Shown here one piece after another: positions 47,317-55,261 of a stretch of 64,000 nucleotides of DNA. Numbering within the stretch: position 1 is the first letter of the stretch; the number at the start of each line of letters is the position of its first letter. The position numbers were made by a program, and so were the translations under genes. The stretch comes from Leucobacter chromiireducens subsp. solipictus (GTDB taxonomy: Bacteria > Actinomycetota > Actinomycetes > Actinomycetales > Microbacteriaceae). The DNA lies in assembly GCF_016758195.1 (NCBI RefSeq), contig NZ_QYAC01000001.1, positions 285,423 through 349,422 on the forward strand, in the 5' to 3' direction. Below the pieces are notes generated by a model. The model searched no databases, was not told the origin of the DNA, and saw only the letters and a program-made list of their open reading frames with translations.

Positions 47317-48072
47317 CTACTCCGCGAGCAGTTCGAGGGCCGCGCGTTCGGCGGGTGCGAGGAGCGGGCCAAAGCGGTCGGCGACCGCGCCGCGGGCAAT
47401 CTTGCCCGCGGCCTGGGCGTCGCGCGCGGCGATCGCGTCGAACAGGCCGCGGTCGATCTGCGCGGAGGCGAGCTTGACGCGGTTGTCGTGATGCTCGCCC
47501 TCAGCGTCGCGCTGCATCATGCCGCGCAGCACCCCGGAGACGGCCTGCCCGCTCATCTCGAGAATCTGATTGCCGCTCGCGGCCCATACCGCCTCGTGGA
47601 ACTCGAGGTCGGCGGAGGCGAAGTCCTCCGCGTTCGTGTCGGCGGCGGCCTGCATGCGCTCCACGGCGAGGCGCATGCGGTCGAGCTGCTCCGGGGTGTG
47701 ACTGAGCGCGGCCAGCTTCGAGGCCGATCCTTCGAGGATCACGCGGTACTGCACGAGCTCGGAGACACTGAGCGCGTCGGTGCCGATCATGGTGCGGAAG
47801 GAGCGGCCGAGGGTCTTCGATGAGGGCGCGAGCACCTGCGGTCCGCCACGCGTTCCCGGCCGCGACTCGATCAGCCCCATCGATTGCAGCACCCGGAGCG
47901 CCTCGCGCACGGTAGGGCGGCTCACGCTGAACTGCACCATCAGGTCCCGTTCGCTCGCGAGCTGCGACCCCACGGGGATCTCGCCGGAGAGGATCGCCTC
48001 TTCGATCTGTTCAACGATGCGCTGATAGGTGTGTACGGGAACCGCGGGTGAGAAGCTGTGGGTGTTCGTCAA
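47317..48072 (-). CDS. FadR-type GntR family regulator
   Basis: 251 residues. Winged HTH (IPVGSQLASERDLMVQFSVSR, then PTVREALRVLQSMGLIE) and an all-helical FCD domain with metal-ligand candidates: Asp in DLEFHEAVW and His nearby. The start is TTG 48072 (AGGAAAG about 9 nt upstream), since no other start lies near the HTH. It faces away from the peptide-transport operon, and the shared operator-like element lies between them. Ligand probably a small acid from the pathway it controls. Confidence 0.9.
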   Translation of the reverse strand: MTNTHSFSPAVPVHTYQRIVEQIEEAILSGEIPVGSQLASERDLMVQFSVSRPTVREALRVLQSMGLIESRPGTRGGPQVLAPSSKTLGRSFRTMIGTDALSVSELVQYRVILEGSASKLAALSHTPEQLDRMRLAVERMQAAADTNAEDFASADLEFHEAVWAASGNQILEMSGQAVSGVLRGMMQRDAEGEHHDNRVKLASAQIDRGLFDAIAARDAQAAGKIARGAVADRFGPLLAPAERAALELLAE

Positions 48073-48174
48073 CTGAGAGTCTTTCCTGCTGGAGCGGACA
48101 CGGGGTGGGGAACGGCTCGTCTTCGCGCCATTCCCGGGCGGTGCCGGAATTGTCCCTCAGTCTAGTCCCCGCTC

Positions 48175-48205
48175 AGTGGCCTTACCATGTATCCTGGTTC
48201 GAACC
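48175..48205. promoter_or_regulatory. candidate GntR operator, copy A
   Basis: AGTGGCCTTACCA (48175-48187) contains TGGCCTTACCA, one mismatch from the FadR-type consensus TNGTNNNACNA. Eight bases on lies the palindrome GGTTCGAACC (48196-48205). The same 13-mer recurs at 59909. The gap from the GntR start to the SBP gene is 280 bp, so either gene may be the target. Confidence 0.6.
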
Positions 48206-48352
48206 CCGTGATCGCATGACATATCAAGGATGATTACCGTACCGGGTGTACCCACCCACCAGATCACGGAGACAGGCACACCCCGCTTGTTCCACTGTAT
48301 GACCGAGCTGCGGCCCGAGCGCCAACGCCCTACCCTCGAACAGGAAGCAATG

Positions 48353-49873
48353 ATGCGACGCAGGAACTCCCTGACCCTCACCGCGGCCCTCATCACCGCG
48401 GGCACGCTCGCCCTCGCGGGCTGCTCAGCGGGCTCCGCCGGCAGCAGCTCCGGCGGATCCGGCACCACGCCGACCACCGCAACCATCGCGCTCACCGGCG
48501 CGCCGGTCAACCTCGACTTCACGACCACGGCGGGCTCCGCGATCCCGCAGGCCATGATGTCGAACGTCTACGAGGGTCTCGTGCAGCTCGACCAGGCCGG
48601 CGAAATCCAGCCGCTGCTCGCGAAGTCCTGGACCGTCAGCGACGACCGCAAGACGTACACGTTCACGCTCGAGGAAGGCGTCACGTTCTCCAACGGCGAC
48701 GCATTCACCGCGGATGACGTGAAGTTCAGCTTCGACCGGGTCAAGACCGACTGGGTCTCGAGCCTGAAGGCGAAGATGGACGTCGTCGCGAGCGTCGACG
48801 TGATCTCCGACACCGAGGTCGCCGTCACCCTCACGCAGCCCTCGAACGCGTGGCTGTTCAGCCTCGCCACGCCGGTGGGCGCGATCTTCTCCTCGGACGC
48901 CGTTGATGATCTCGCGAACTCCCCCGTCGGCACCGGCCCCTACGCGGTCGAGACCTTCACCGCGAACGAGAAGATCGTGCTCGACACCCGCGACGACTAC
49001 TGGGGCGAGGCCCCCAGCGTCGAATCCGTCACGCTGAAGTACTTCGCGGACGCGACCGCCACGACCAACGCGCTCCGCACCGGCGATATCGACGCGATCG
49101 TCAACCTGCAGGCCCCCGAGCTCCTCGACACCTTCGAGGCCGACGACGCCTTCACCGTCACGACCGGCACCTCGAGCGGCGAGATCTCCCTCTCGCTGAA
49201 CAACAAGGTCGCGCCGTTTGACGACGTACGGGTGCGCCAGGCGGTCCTCTACGCCCTGGACAAGCAGGCGATCCTCGACACCGCCTGGAACGGCTACGGC
49301 TCGCTCGTCGCGACCTACGCAACCCCCACCGACCCGTACTACGAGGATCTGAACGACCGCTACCCCTTCGATCCGGAGAAGGCCAAGGCCCTCCTGAAGG
49401 AGGCCGGGCAGGAGAACCTCAGCATCGAGTACACCGTGCCGACGCGCCCCTACGCGCAGGCCGTGTCCGAGATCGTCGTCTCGCAGCTCAAGGACGTCGG
49501 CATCACCGCGACGATCAAGAGCTCGGAGTTCCCCGCGGTCTGGCTCGACGACGTGTTCACGAACCACAACTACCAGATGACCACGGTGCTCGCGACCGAG
49601 GCGCGCGACCTCCTCACGGTGTTCAACGACCCGAACTACTACATCGGCTACGACAACGCGAAGATTGCCCCGATCGCGGCCGAGGCCGACGCTGCCGACG
49701 AGGCGGGCTACGTCTCGGGCATGAAGCAGGTCGCCGAGCAGATCGTCGACGACGCCGCCTCCGGCGTCCTCTTCCTGTTCCCGAACATCACGGTCGCGAA
49801 GGCCGAGCTGCAGGGGCTGCCCGAGAACGCCATCATCGAGGCGCTCGACCTGACCGAACTCAACTGGAAGTAA
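48353..49873 (+). CDS. ABC transporter substrate-binding lipoprotein (peptide/dipeptide type)
   Basis: 506 residues, family 5 extracellular solute-binding protein. Signal with lipobox LALAGCS near residues 18-24, so Cys is the lipidated residue. Conserved stretches: VYEGLVQLDQAGEIQPLLAKSW, SPVGTGPY and VRQAVLYALDKQAIL. ATG 48353 has AGGA at 7 nt; the ATG 3 nt upstream is also possible. First gene of an uptake operon with two permeases and a fused ATPase. Confidence 0.92.
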   Translation: MRRRNSLTLTAALITAGTLALAGCSAGSAGSSSGGSGTTPTTATIALTGAPVNLDFTTTAGSAIPQAMMSNVYEGLVQLDQAGEIQPLLAKSWTVSDDRKTYTFTLEEGVTFSNGDAFTADDVKFSFDRVKTDWVSSLKAKMDVVASVDVISDTEVAVTLTQPSNAWLFSLATPVGAIFSSDAVDDLANSPVGTGPYAVETFTANEKIVLDTRDDYWGEAPSVESVTLKYFADATATTNALRTGDIDAIVNLQAPELLDTFEADDAFTVTTGTSSGEISLSLNNKVAPFDDVRVRQAVLYALDKQAILDTAWNGYGSLVATYATPTDPYYEDLNDRYPFDPEKAKALLKEAGQENLSIEYTVPTRPYAQAVSEIVVSQLKDVGITATIKSSEFPAVWLDDVFTNHNYQMTTVLATEARDLLTVFNDPNYYIGYDNAKIAPIAAEADAADEAGYVSGMKQVAEQIVDDAASGVLFLFPNITVAKAELQGLPENAIIEALDLTELNWK

Positions 49874-49956
49874 CGGGCATCGCCCACTGATTGACGCGGG
49901 CGCGGACCGAGACGGTTCGCGCCCGCACACCCCCTCTCAACCCCCGAGGACCACGC

Positions 49957-50904
49957 ATGGCCATACGGATTCTGATCAACCTCGCCCGCTTTGTGGTGAC
50001 CTATCTGGTCGCGACGGTGGTCGTGTTCCTCTTTATGCGGCTCATTCCCGGCGATCCCGCCCAGATCGCCCTCGGCGTCAACGCCACCCCGGAGCTGCTC
50101 GAACAGACCCGAAAGGAGTTCGGCACGGATCAGCCCCTGATCGTGCAGTACTTCGACTGGGCCGGCGGGCTCCTGCGCGGCGACTTTGGCACGTCGTACG
50201 TGACCCGCACCGACATCAGCCCGCTCGTTGCAGACCGACTCCAGGTCAGCCTGATCCTCGTCATCGCCGCCATGGTCGTGGCGCTCGCGATCGCGATCCC
50301 CCTCGGCACCTGGGCCGCAGTGAAGCACCGCAATCTGTCCGGCGTCGTGATCGGTGCCGGATCGCAGCTCGGCGTCGCGGTGCCCGGCTTCCTGGCCGCG
50401 ATCCTCCTGGTACTCATCTTCGCCGTCGGCCTCGGCTGGCTCCCCGCGAGCGGCTGGACCCCGCCGGGCGAGGACTTCGGCGACTTCGTGCGCCGGCTGA
50501 TCCTGCCGGTGCTCGCGCTCGCCTCCGTGCAGGGCGCGATCCTGACCCGCTACGTGCGCTCGGCAGTGCTCGAGATCATGAGCGAGGACTACCTCCGCAC
50601 CGCGCGCGCCAAGGGCCTCAGCAAGATGGGCGCGCTCGTCAAGCACGGGCTCCGCAACGCCGCGATCCCCGTCATCACCGTGACCGGGGTGCAGATCGCC
50701 GCGCTCATCATCGGGGCCGTGGTGATCGAGCGCGTGTTCGTGATTCCCGGCCTCGGGTCGATGCTGCTCGACGCCGTCGGCAACCGCGATCTTCTGACCG
50801 TACAGTCCGTCGTGATGGTGCTCGTCGCCATCACGCTGGTCCTCAACCTCCTCGTCGACGTGCTCTACACGATCGTCGACCCCCGGATGCGAAAGAGCGC
50901 GTAA
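49957..50904 (+). CDS. ABC transporter permease (DppB type)
   Basis: 315 residues, six helices. The EAA loop reads YLRTARAKGLSKMGALVKHGLRN. N-terminal signature VVVFLFMRLIPGDPAQI is typical of DppB/OppB. GAGGA lies about 8 nt before the ATG. Second gene of the uptake operon. Confidence 0.93.
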   Translation: MAIRILINLARFVVTYLVATVVVFLFMRLIPGDPAQIALGVNATPELLEQTRKEFGTDQPLIVQYFDWAGGLLRGDFGTSYVTRTDISPLVADRLQVSLILVIAAMVVALAIAIPLGTWAAVKHRNLSGVVIGAGSQLGVAVPGFLAAILLVLIFAVGLGWLPASGWTPPGEDFGDFVRRLILPVLALASVQGAILTRYVRSAVLEIMSEDYLRTARAKGLSKMGALVKHGLRNAAIPVITVTGVQIAALIIGAVVIERVFVIPGLGSMLLDAVGNRDLLTVQSVVMVLVAITLVLNLLVDVLYTIVDPRMRKSA

Positions 50905-50906
50905 CC

Positions 50907-51812
50907 ATGACCACGCAGAACGTTCCCACGCCCCCGGTGCAGGCCCCTCGCACCAGCGCGATCTCCGCGCCCCGCGCCCCGCGCAAGCGCAGCCGGCTCT
51001 CCCCCACGCTGATCATCGGCCTCGTGCTCGTCGGGATCGTCACCGTCGCCGCACTGGTGTCCTTCGTGTGGACCCCCTACGATCCGGTGCAGGCGATCGC
51101 CGCCGACCGGCTCCAGGGCCCGAGCGGCACCCACTGGTTCGGCACCGACCGCTACGGCCGCGACGTGTTCTCCGCGATGCTCTACGGCGCGCGGATCACC
51201 CTGTTCGTCGGCATCATCTCCGTCGGCATCGCGATCCTGATCGGCACCCCGCTCGGCATCATCGCCGGGATCCGTGGCGGCTGGATCGAAGAGGTCATCA
51301 TGCGCACCTCCGATATCGCGCTCGCGTTCCCCGCCCTGCTGCTCGCCATCATGTTCAGCGCCGTCTTCGGCGCATCAACGCTGACGGCGATGGTCGCCAT
51401 CGGCATTGCGACGATTCCGGGCTTCGCCCGCGTGGCGCGATCCGGCACCCTGCAGGTGATGAGCACCGAGTACGTGCTCGCGGCTCGCGCCTCCAGCCAG
51501 TCCCGGTTCCGCATCGCGCTGCGGCACGTGCTTCCGAACATCATCGGGATCGTCGTGGTGCAGTGTTCCGTGTCGTTCGCCCTCGCGGTGCTCGCCGAGG
51601 CCGGCCTCAGCTTCCTCGGGCTCGGCACCCCGCCGCCCACCCCGTCGTGGGGTCGCATGCTGCAGGAATCGCAGCAGTTCCTGGGCACGCACCCGCTGCT
51701 CGCCATCATCCCCGGCATCGCGATCGCGATCGCTGTGATGGGCTTCAACCTGCTCGGCGACGGGCTCCGTGACCGATTCGACCCGAAGCTGAACGGGAGC
51801 CGCGACGCATGA
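50907..51812 (+). CDS. ABC transporter permease (DppC type)
   Basis: 301 residues. Pro/Arg-rich tail at the N-terminus, then HWFGTDRYGRDVFSAMLYGA (typical DppC) and the EAA loop YVLAARASSQSRFRIALRHVLPN. Starts 2 nt after the DppB-type stop; its stop overlaps the ATPase gene as ATGA. Confidence 0.93.
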   Translation: MTTQNVPTPPVQAPRTSAISAPRAPRKRSRLSPTLIIGLVLVGIVTVAALVSFVWTPYDPVQAIAADRLQGPSGTHWFGTDRYGRDVFSAMLYGARITLFVGIISVGIAILIGTPLGIIAGIRGGWIEEVIMRTSDIALAFPALLLAIMFSAVFGASTLTAMVAIGIATIPGFARVARSGTLQVMSTEYVLAARASSQSRFRIALRHVLPNIIGIVVVQCSVSFALAVLAEAGLSFLGLGTPPPTPSWGRMLQESQQFLGTHPLLAIIPGIAIAIAVMGFNLLGDGLRDRFDPKLNGSRDA

Positions 51813-53611
51813 CCACGAACACTCACCCCGCCACCAGCGGCACGCCGCTGCTCGCCGTCGACGGGCTCACCGTCGCGACCCCGCACCGCACTCTCGTGCA
51901 CGATTTCACGCTGCACATGGCGCACGGCGAGCGGATCGGCCTGATCGGCGAGTCCGGCTCGGGCAAATCCATGACCACGACCGCGCTCCTCGGGCTGCTC
52001 CCCGCCGGGGTGTCCGCGACGGGCTCCGTGCGGCTCGACACGGGCCGTGAGGGTGCCCCGAGCGGCAACCTGCTCGAGGCGTCGGAGTCGGAGCTCCTGC
52101 GGATCCGGGGGCGAGACGCCGCCATGGTGTTCCAGGAGCCCCTGACCGCGCTGAACCCGCTCATGCGCGTGGGTGCCCAGGTTGCCGAGATCATGCTCGT
52201 GCACAAACTCGCACCGTCGAAGGCCGAGGCGCATCGCCGAGCCGTCGAAATGCTCGACGCCGTGCACCTGCCGGATCCCGCGCAGGCCGCCCGCGCGTAC
52301 CCGCACCAGCTCTCGGGCGGGCAGCGCCAGCGCGTCATGCTCGCCATGGCGCTCGCGAACGACCCCGCGCTGCTGCTCTGCGACGAGCCCACGACCGCGC
52401 TCGACGTCACCGTGCAGCGGCAGGTGCTCGACCTGATCCTCGAACTCGTGAAGGAGCGCAACACCGGTCTCCTGTTCATCACCCACGACCTCGCCGTGGT
52501 CGCAAACATGTGCACGCGCGTGCTGGTCATGAATCAGGGCGTCGTGGTCGAGGAGGGCACCACGGAAGCGGTCTTCACGCGGCCGCAGCACCCCTACACG
52601 CGGGGCCTGCTCGCCGCGAGCGACCTCGACGCGACCGACGCGGACGGGCGGCTCTTCACGGTGGCCAGCGCGAAGGAGTACCTGCCCCCGACGCGCGAGC
52701 AGCTCGCGGCCGAGGCCGTCAGGGAGACGGCCGCTCCGGTGCTGGATCCGGACGCAGCGCCGGATCAGAGCGCAACACCGGCCCCGAGCGCGGCGGCTCG
52801 CGACACCGTGATGCGCGTCACGGACCTGGTCCGCACGTACACCCGCAGCAAGACGAGCCTGTTCACGCCCGCGCCCGAGGTCCACGCGCTGAAGGGCATC
52901 TCCTTCGAGGTGCCGCGCGGCGGTCGCCTCGGCGTGGTCGGCGAGTCCGGCTCCGGCAAGTCGACGCTGCTCCGGATCCTGGCGGGCCTCGACCAGCCGA
53001 CCTCGGGCAGCGCGGTCGTCGCCGGCAACGAGGTCGCGGGGGCGAAGGAACACCAGCTGCGGGAGCTGCGACAGCAGTTGCAGATCGTGTTCCAGGACCC
53101 GATGGGCTCGCTCGACCCGCGCATGACGGTGGAGCAGATCATCTCCGAGCCCTTGCTGGTGCGTGGCCGCTCCGAGACCGCGGCCGAGCGCTCGCGCATG
53201 GTCGCGGAGATGCTCGAAGCCGTCGGACTCCCCGCCTCGGCCGCGGAGCGCTACCCGCACCAGTTCTCGGGTGGACAGCGCCAGCGCATCTCGATCGCCC
53301 GCGCCCTGATCTGCCGCCCGCAGGTTGTCGTCGCCGACGAGCCGGTGAGCGCGCTCGACGTGTCCGTGCGCGCCCAGGTGCTGAACCTCCTCGCGGACCT
53401 GGTCGACGAGTACGGGCTCACCCTCGTCTTTGTTTCGCACGACCTGAACGTGGTGCGCCACCTGTGCGATTCCGTGATCGTGATGCAGGCCGGGGAGATC
53501 GTGGAGGCGGGTCCCACCGAAACCGTCTACCGTGCTCCCCAGCACCCGTACACGCAGCGCCTCATCGATTCCTCGCTCACCCTGCGTCAGGAACTGCAGC
53601 ACGCGTTCTAG
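51809..53611 (+). CDS. fused DppD-DppF ABC ATPase
   Basis: 600 residues with two complete nucleotide-binding domains. First: Walker A GESGSGKSMT, signature LSGGQRQRVMLA, Walker B LLLCDEPTTALD. Second: GESGSGKSTL, FSGGQRQRISIA, VVVADEPVSALD. A 70-residue acidic linker joins them. One protein therefore replaces the usual DppD and DppF. The fusion is common in actinobacteria. Last gene of the transporter set, with the amidase following after 63 bp. Confidence 0.94.
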   Translation: MTTNTHPATSGTPLLAVDGLTVATPHRTLVHDFTLHMAHGERIGLIGESGSGKSMTTTALLGLLPAGVSATGSVRLDTGREGAPSGNLLEASESELLRIRGRDAAMVFQEPLTALNPLMRVGAQVAEIMLVHKLAPSKAEAHRRAVEMLDAVHLPDPAQAARAYPHQLSGGQRQRVMLAMALANDPALLLCDEPTTALDVTVQRQVLDLILELVKERNTGLLFITHDLAVVANMCTRVLVMNQGVVVEEGTTEAVFTRPQHPYTRGLLAASDLDATDADGRLFTVASAKEYLPPTREQLAAEAVRETAAPVLDPDAAPDQSATPAPSAAARDTVMRVTDLVRTYTRSKTSLFTPAPEVHALKGISFEVPRGGRLGVVGESGSGKSTLLRILAGLDQPTSGSAVVAGNEVAGAKEHQLRELRQQLQIVFQDPMGSLDPRMTVEQIISEPLLVRGRSETAAERSRMVAEMLEAVGLPASAAERYPHQFSGGQRQRISIARALICRPQVVVADEPVSALDVSVRAQVLNLLADLVDEYGLTLVFVSHDLNVVRHLCDSVIVMQAGEIVEAGPTETVYRAPQHPYTQRLIDSSLTLRQELQHAF

Positions 53612-53674
53612 CGCCGGGGCCCGCGTTCCGCCGCCCTGTTTCCGCTCCATCTTGCTTCCCCGAAAGGACACCCC

Positions 53675-55111
53675 GTGACCGACCACGCTGCCCCCGCCTC
53701 CCCCGACACCGCCGCCGGTCGCCGCCTCGCCGATCTCTCGGCCGGTGAGCTGGCGACCGGGTATGCCGCGGGGACGTTCACGCCGAGCGCGGTCGCGGAG
53801 GACGTGATCGCTCGAGTGCAAGAGCGCGAGCCCGAGCTGAACGCGCTCTACCTCTTCGACCCGGAGCAGGTGCGCGCCGACGCGGCGGCGGCCACGGCGC
53901 GCTGGGCCGCCGGCTCCCCGCGCGGGCCCCTCGACGGCGTTCCCGTCACCGTGAAGGAGAACATCGCCCGCGCGGGACAGCCAAAGCCCTCGGGCACGGC
54001 GATCCCGAACCCGCCCGTGCCCGCGCAGAACGCGCCGACCACGGATCGGCTCATCGAGGCCGGCGCCGTGATCGTGGGCTCCACCACGATGCCCGACTGG
54101 GGCATGCTCTCCTCCGGAGTATCGAGCCTGCACGGGATCACGCGCGGCGGCCTGAACCCCGCGCACACCTCCGGCGGATCGAGCGCCGGGGCCGGGGCCG
54201 CCGCCGCCGCGGGCTACGGGCCGCTCCACGTCGGCACCGACATTGGCGGGTCGATCCGTTTGCCGGGCACGTGGCAGGGGCTGACCGCACTCAAGCCCAG
54301 CGAGGGACTCATTCCGCTCGACGTGCCGTACATGGGCCGCGCTGCGGGCCCCCTGACGCGCACCGCCGCGGACGCGATCCGGCTGATGGCCGTGATCGGC
54401 CAGCCGGATCCCCGGGACTATCTCACCCGCCCCTACGCGGGCCTCAAGTGGTCGACCGAGCCGCTTGCCCCGGCCGGTATGCGCGTCGCGCTCCAACTCG
54501 ACGCCGGGTCCGGGCTTCCGGTCGAGCCCGAGACGCGCGCCGCGATCGAGCGGGCCGCTGAGCTGTTCGCCGCAGCCGGCGCCACCGTCGAGCCGCTCGC
54601 CCCGTTCATCGCGCCCGAGGTTCTTGACGGGATCGTCGGATTCTGGCGGAGCCGCTCCTACGCGGATTACCGCGCGCTCACGCCCACCGAGCAGGCGGCG
54701 GTACTGCCGTTTATCGTGGAGTGGTGCGTCGCCGGGCGGGATTTCACCGCCGCCGAGACCGTGCGCAACCGCAGCATGATGGACGAGATGGCGCGCCTCA
54801 CTCGCGCGGCCACGCAGCCCTACGATCTCGTCCTCTCCCCGGTCACCCCCGTCGCGGCGTTCCCCGCGGAGGACCCGATGCCGATCACCGATCCGCTGCA
54901 AACCATGGGACATATCTCGTTCACCGTGCCCTACAACATGTCGGGCCAGCCTGCGCTGTCCGTCGGGGCTGGCATCCAGGACGACGGCCGCACGATCGGC
55001 CTGCAGATCGCGGGACCGATCGGGAGCGACGATCGCCTGCTGCGGGTGGCGGCGTGGTTCGAGACCGTGCGCGGGGCCGGGGCGGCAGTGGACTGGTCGC
55101 GACTGCCGTAG
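53675..55111 (+). CDS. amidase-signature enzyme
   Basis: 478 residues hydrolysing an amide. Catalytic triad: Lys in VTVKENIARAG, cis-Ser in TSGGSSAGAG and Ser nucleophile in TDIGGSIRLPG. Not a GatA: it lacks the GatCAB partner loops and lies with a peptide transporter. It presumably acts on the imported compound. GTG 53675 has AAGGA upstream. Specificity (mandelamide, indoleacetamide or other) is not visible. Confidence 0.9.
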   Translation: MTDHAAPASPDTAAGRRLADLSAGELATGYAAGTFTPSAVAEDVIARVQEREPELNALYLFDPEQVRADAAAATARWAAGSPRGPLDGVPVTVKENIARAGQPKPSGTAIPNPPVPAQNAPTTDRLIEAGAVIVGSTTMPDWGMLSSGVSSLHGITRGGLNPAHTSGGSSAGAGAAAAAGYGPLHVGTDIGGSIRLPGTWQGLTALKPSEGLIPLDVPYMGRAAGPLTRTAADAIRLMAVIGQPDPRDYLTRPYAGLKWSTEPLAPAGMRVALQLDAGSGLPVEPETRAAIERAAELFAAAGATVEPLAPFIAPEVLDGIVGFWRSRSYADYRALTPTEQAAVLPFIVEWCVAGRDFTAAETVRNRSMMDEMARLTRAATQPYDLVLSPVTPVAAFPAEDPMPITDPLQTMGHISFTVPYNMSGQPALSVGAGIQDDGRTIGLQIAGPIGSDDRLLRVAAWFETVRGAGAAVDWSRLP

Positions 55112-55128
55112 CCACCGGGGTTCGCGGG

Positions 55129-55189
55129 GTGAAATCGCGGGTGAAACCTGGGGCGAAACTCGCGTGAACGTTTCGCACACGCGTTTCAC
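55129..55189. repeat. phased GTGAAA-type repeat cluster upstream of the surface protein
   Basis: GTGAAAT at 55129, GTGAAAC at 55141, GCGAAAC at 55153 and GTGAACG at 55164 run 12, 12 and 11 bp apart. Inverted copies GTTTCGC (55170) and GTTTCAC (55183) follow. About one copy per helical turn, so it resembles an activator or repressor array. Confidence 0.55.
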
Positions 55190-55194
55190 ACACA

Positions 55195-55223
55195 TGTCAT
55201 GTCCGGGCGGCGAGGGTTAGGCT
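55195..55223 (+). promoter_or_regulatory. candidate promoter of the surface protein gene
   Basis: TGTCAT (55195-55200), 17-bp spacer, TAGGCT (55218-55223). It follows the GTGAAA cluster directly; TGGAGA then precedes GTG 55262. Confidence 0.4.
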
Positions 55224-55261
55224 ACCCCGGTTCCCTGTTTTCGGACCGCCTGGAGACCCCT

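Noticed and set aside
48190..48215. A tRNA T-arm suggested by GGTTCGAACCCC
   Set aside because: The flanking bases cannot form the 5-bp T stem, and no acceptor or anticodon arm is found; GGTTCGAACC is instead a palindrome next to the GntR-like word.
51182..55195. A 1337-codon open frame antisense to the dppC-like, dppDF-like and amidase genes
   Set aside because: Its translation is Arg/His/Gly-rich without domains, and the sense strand carries three well-recognised genes. Long antisense frames are normal in high-GC DNA.
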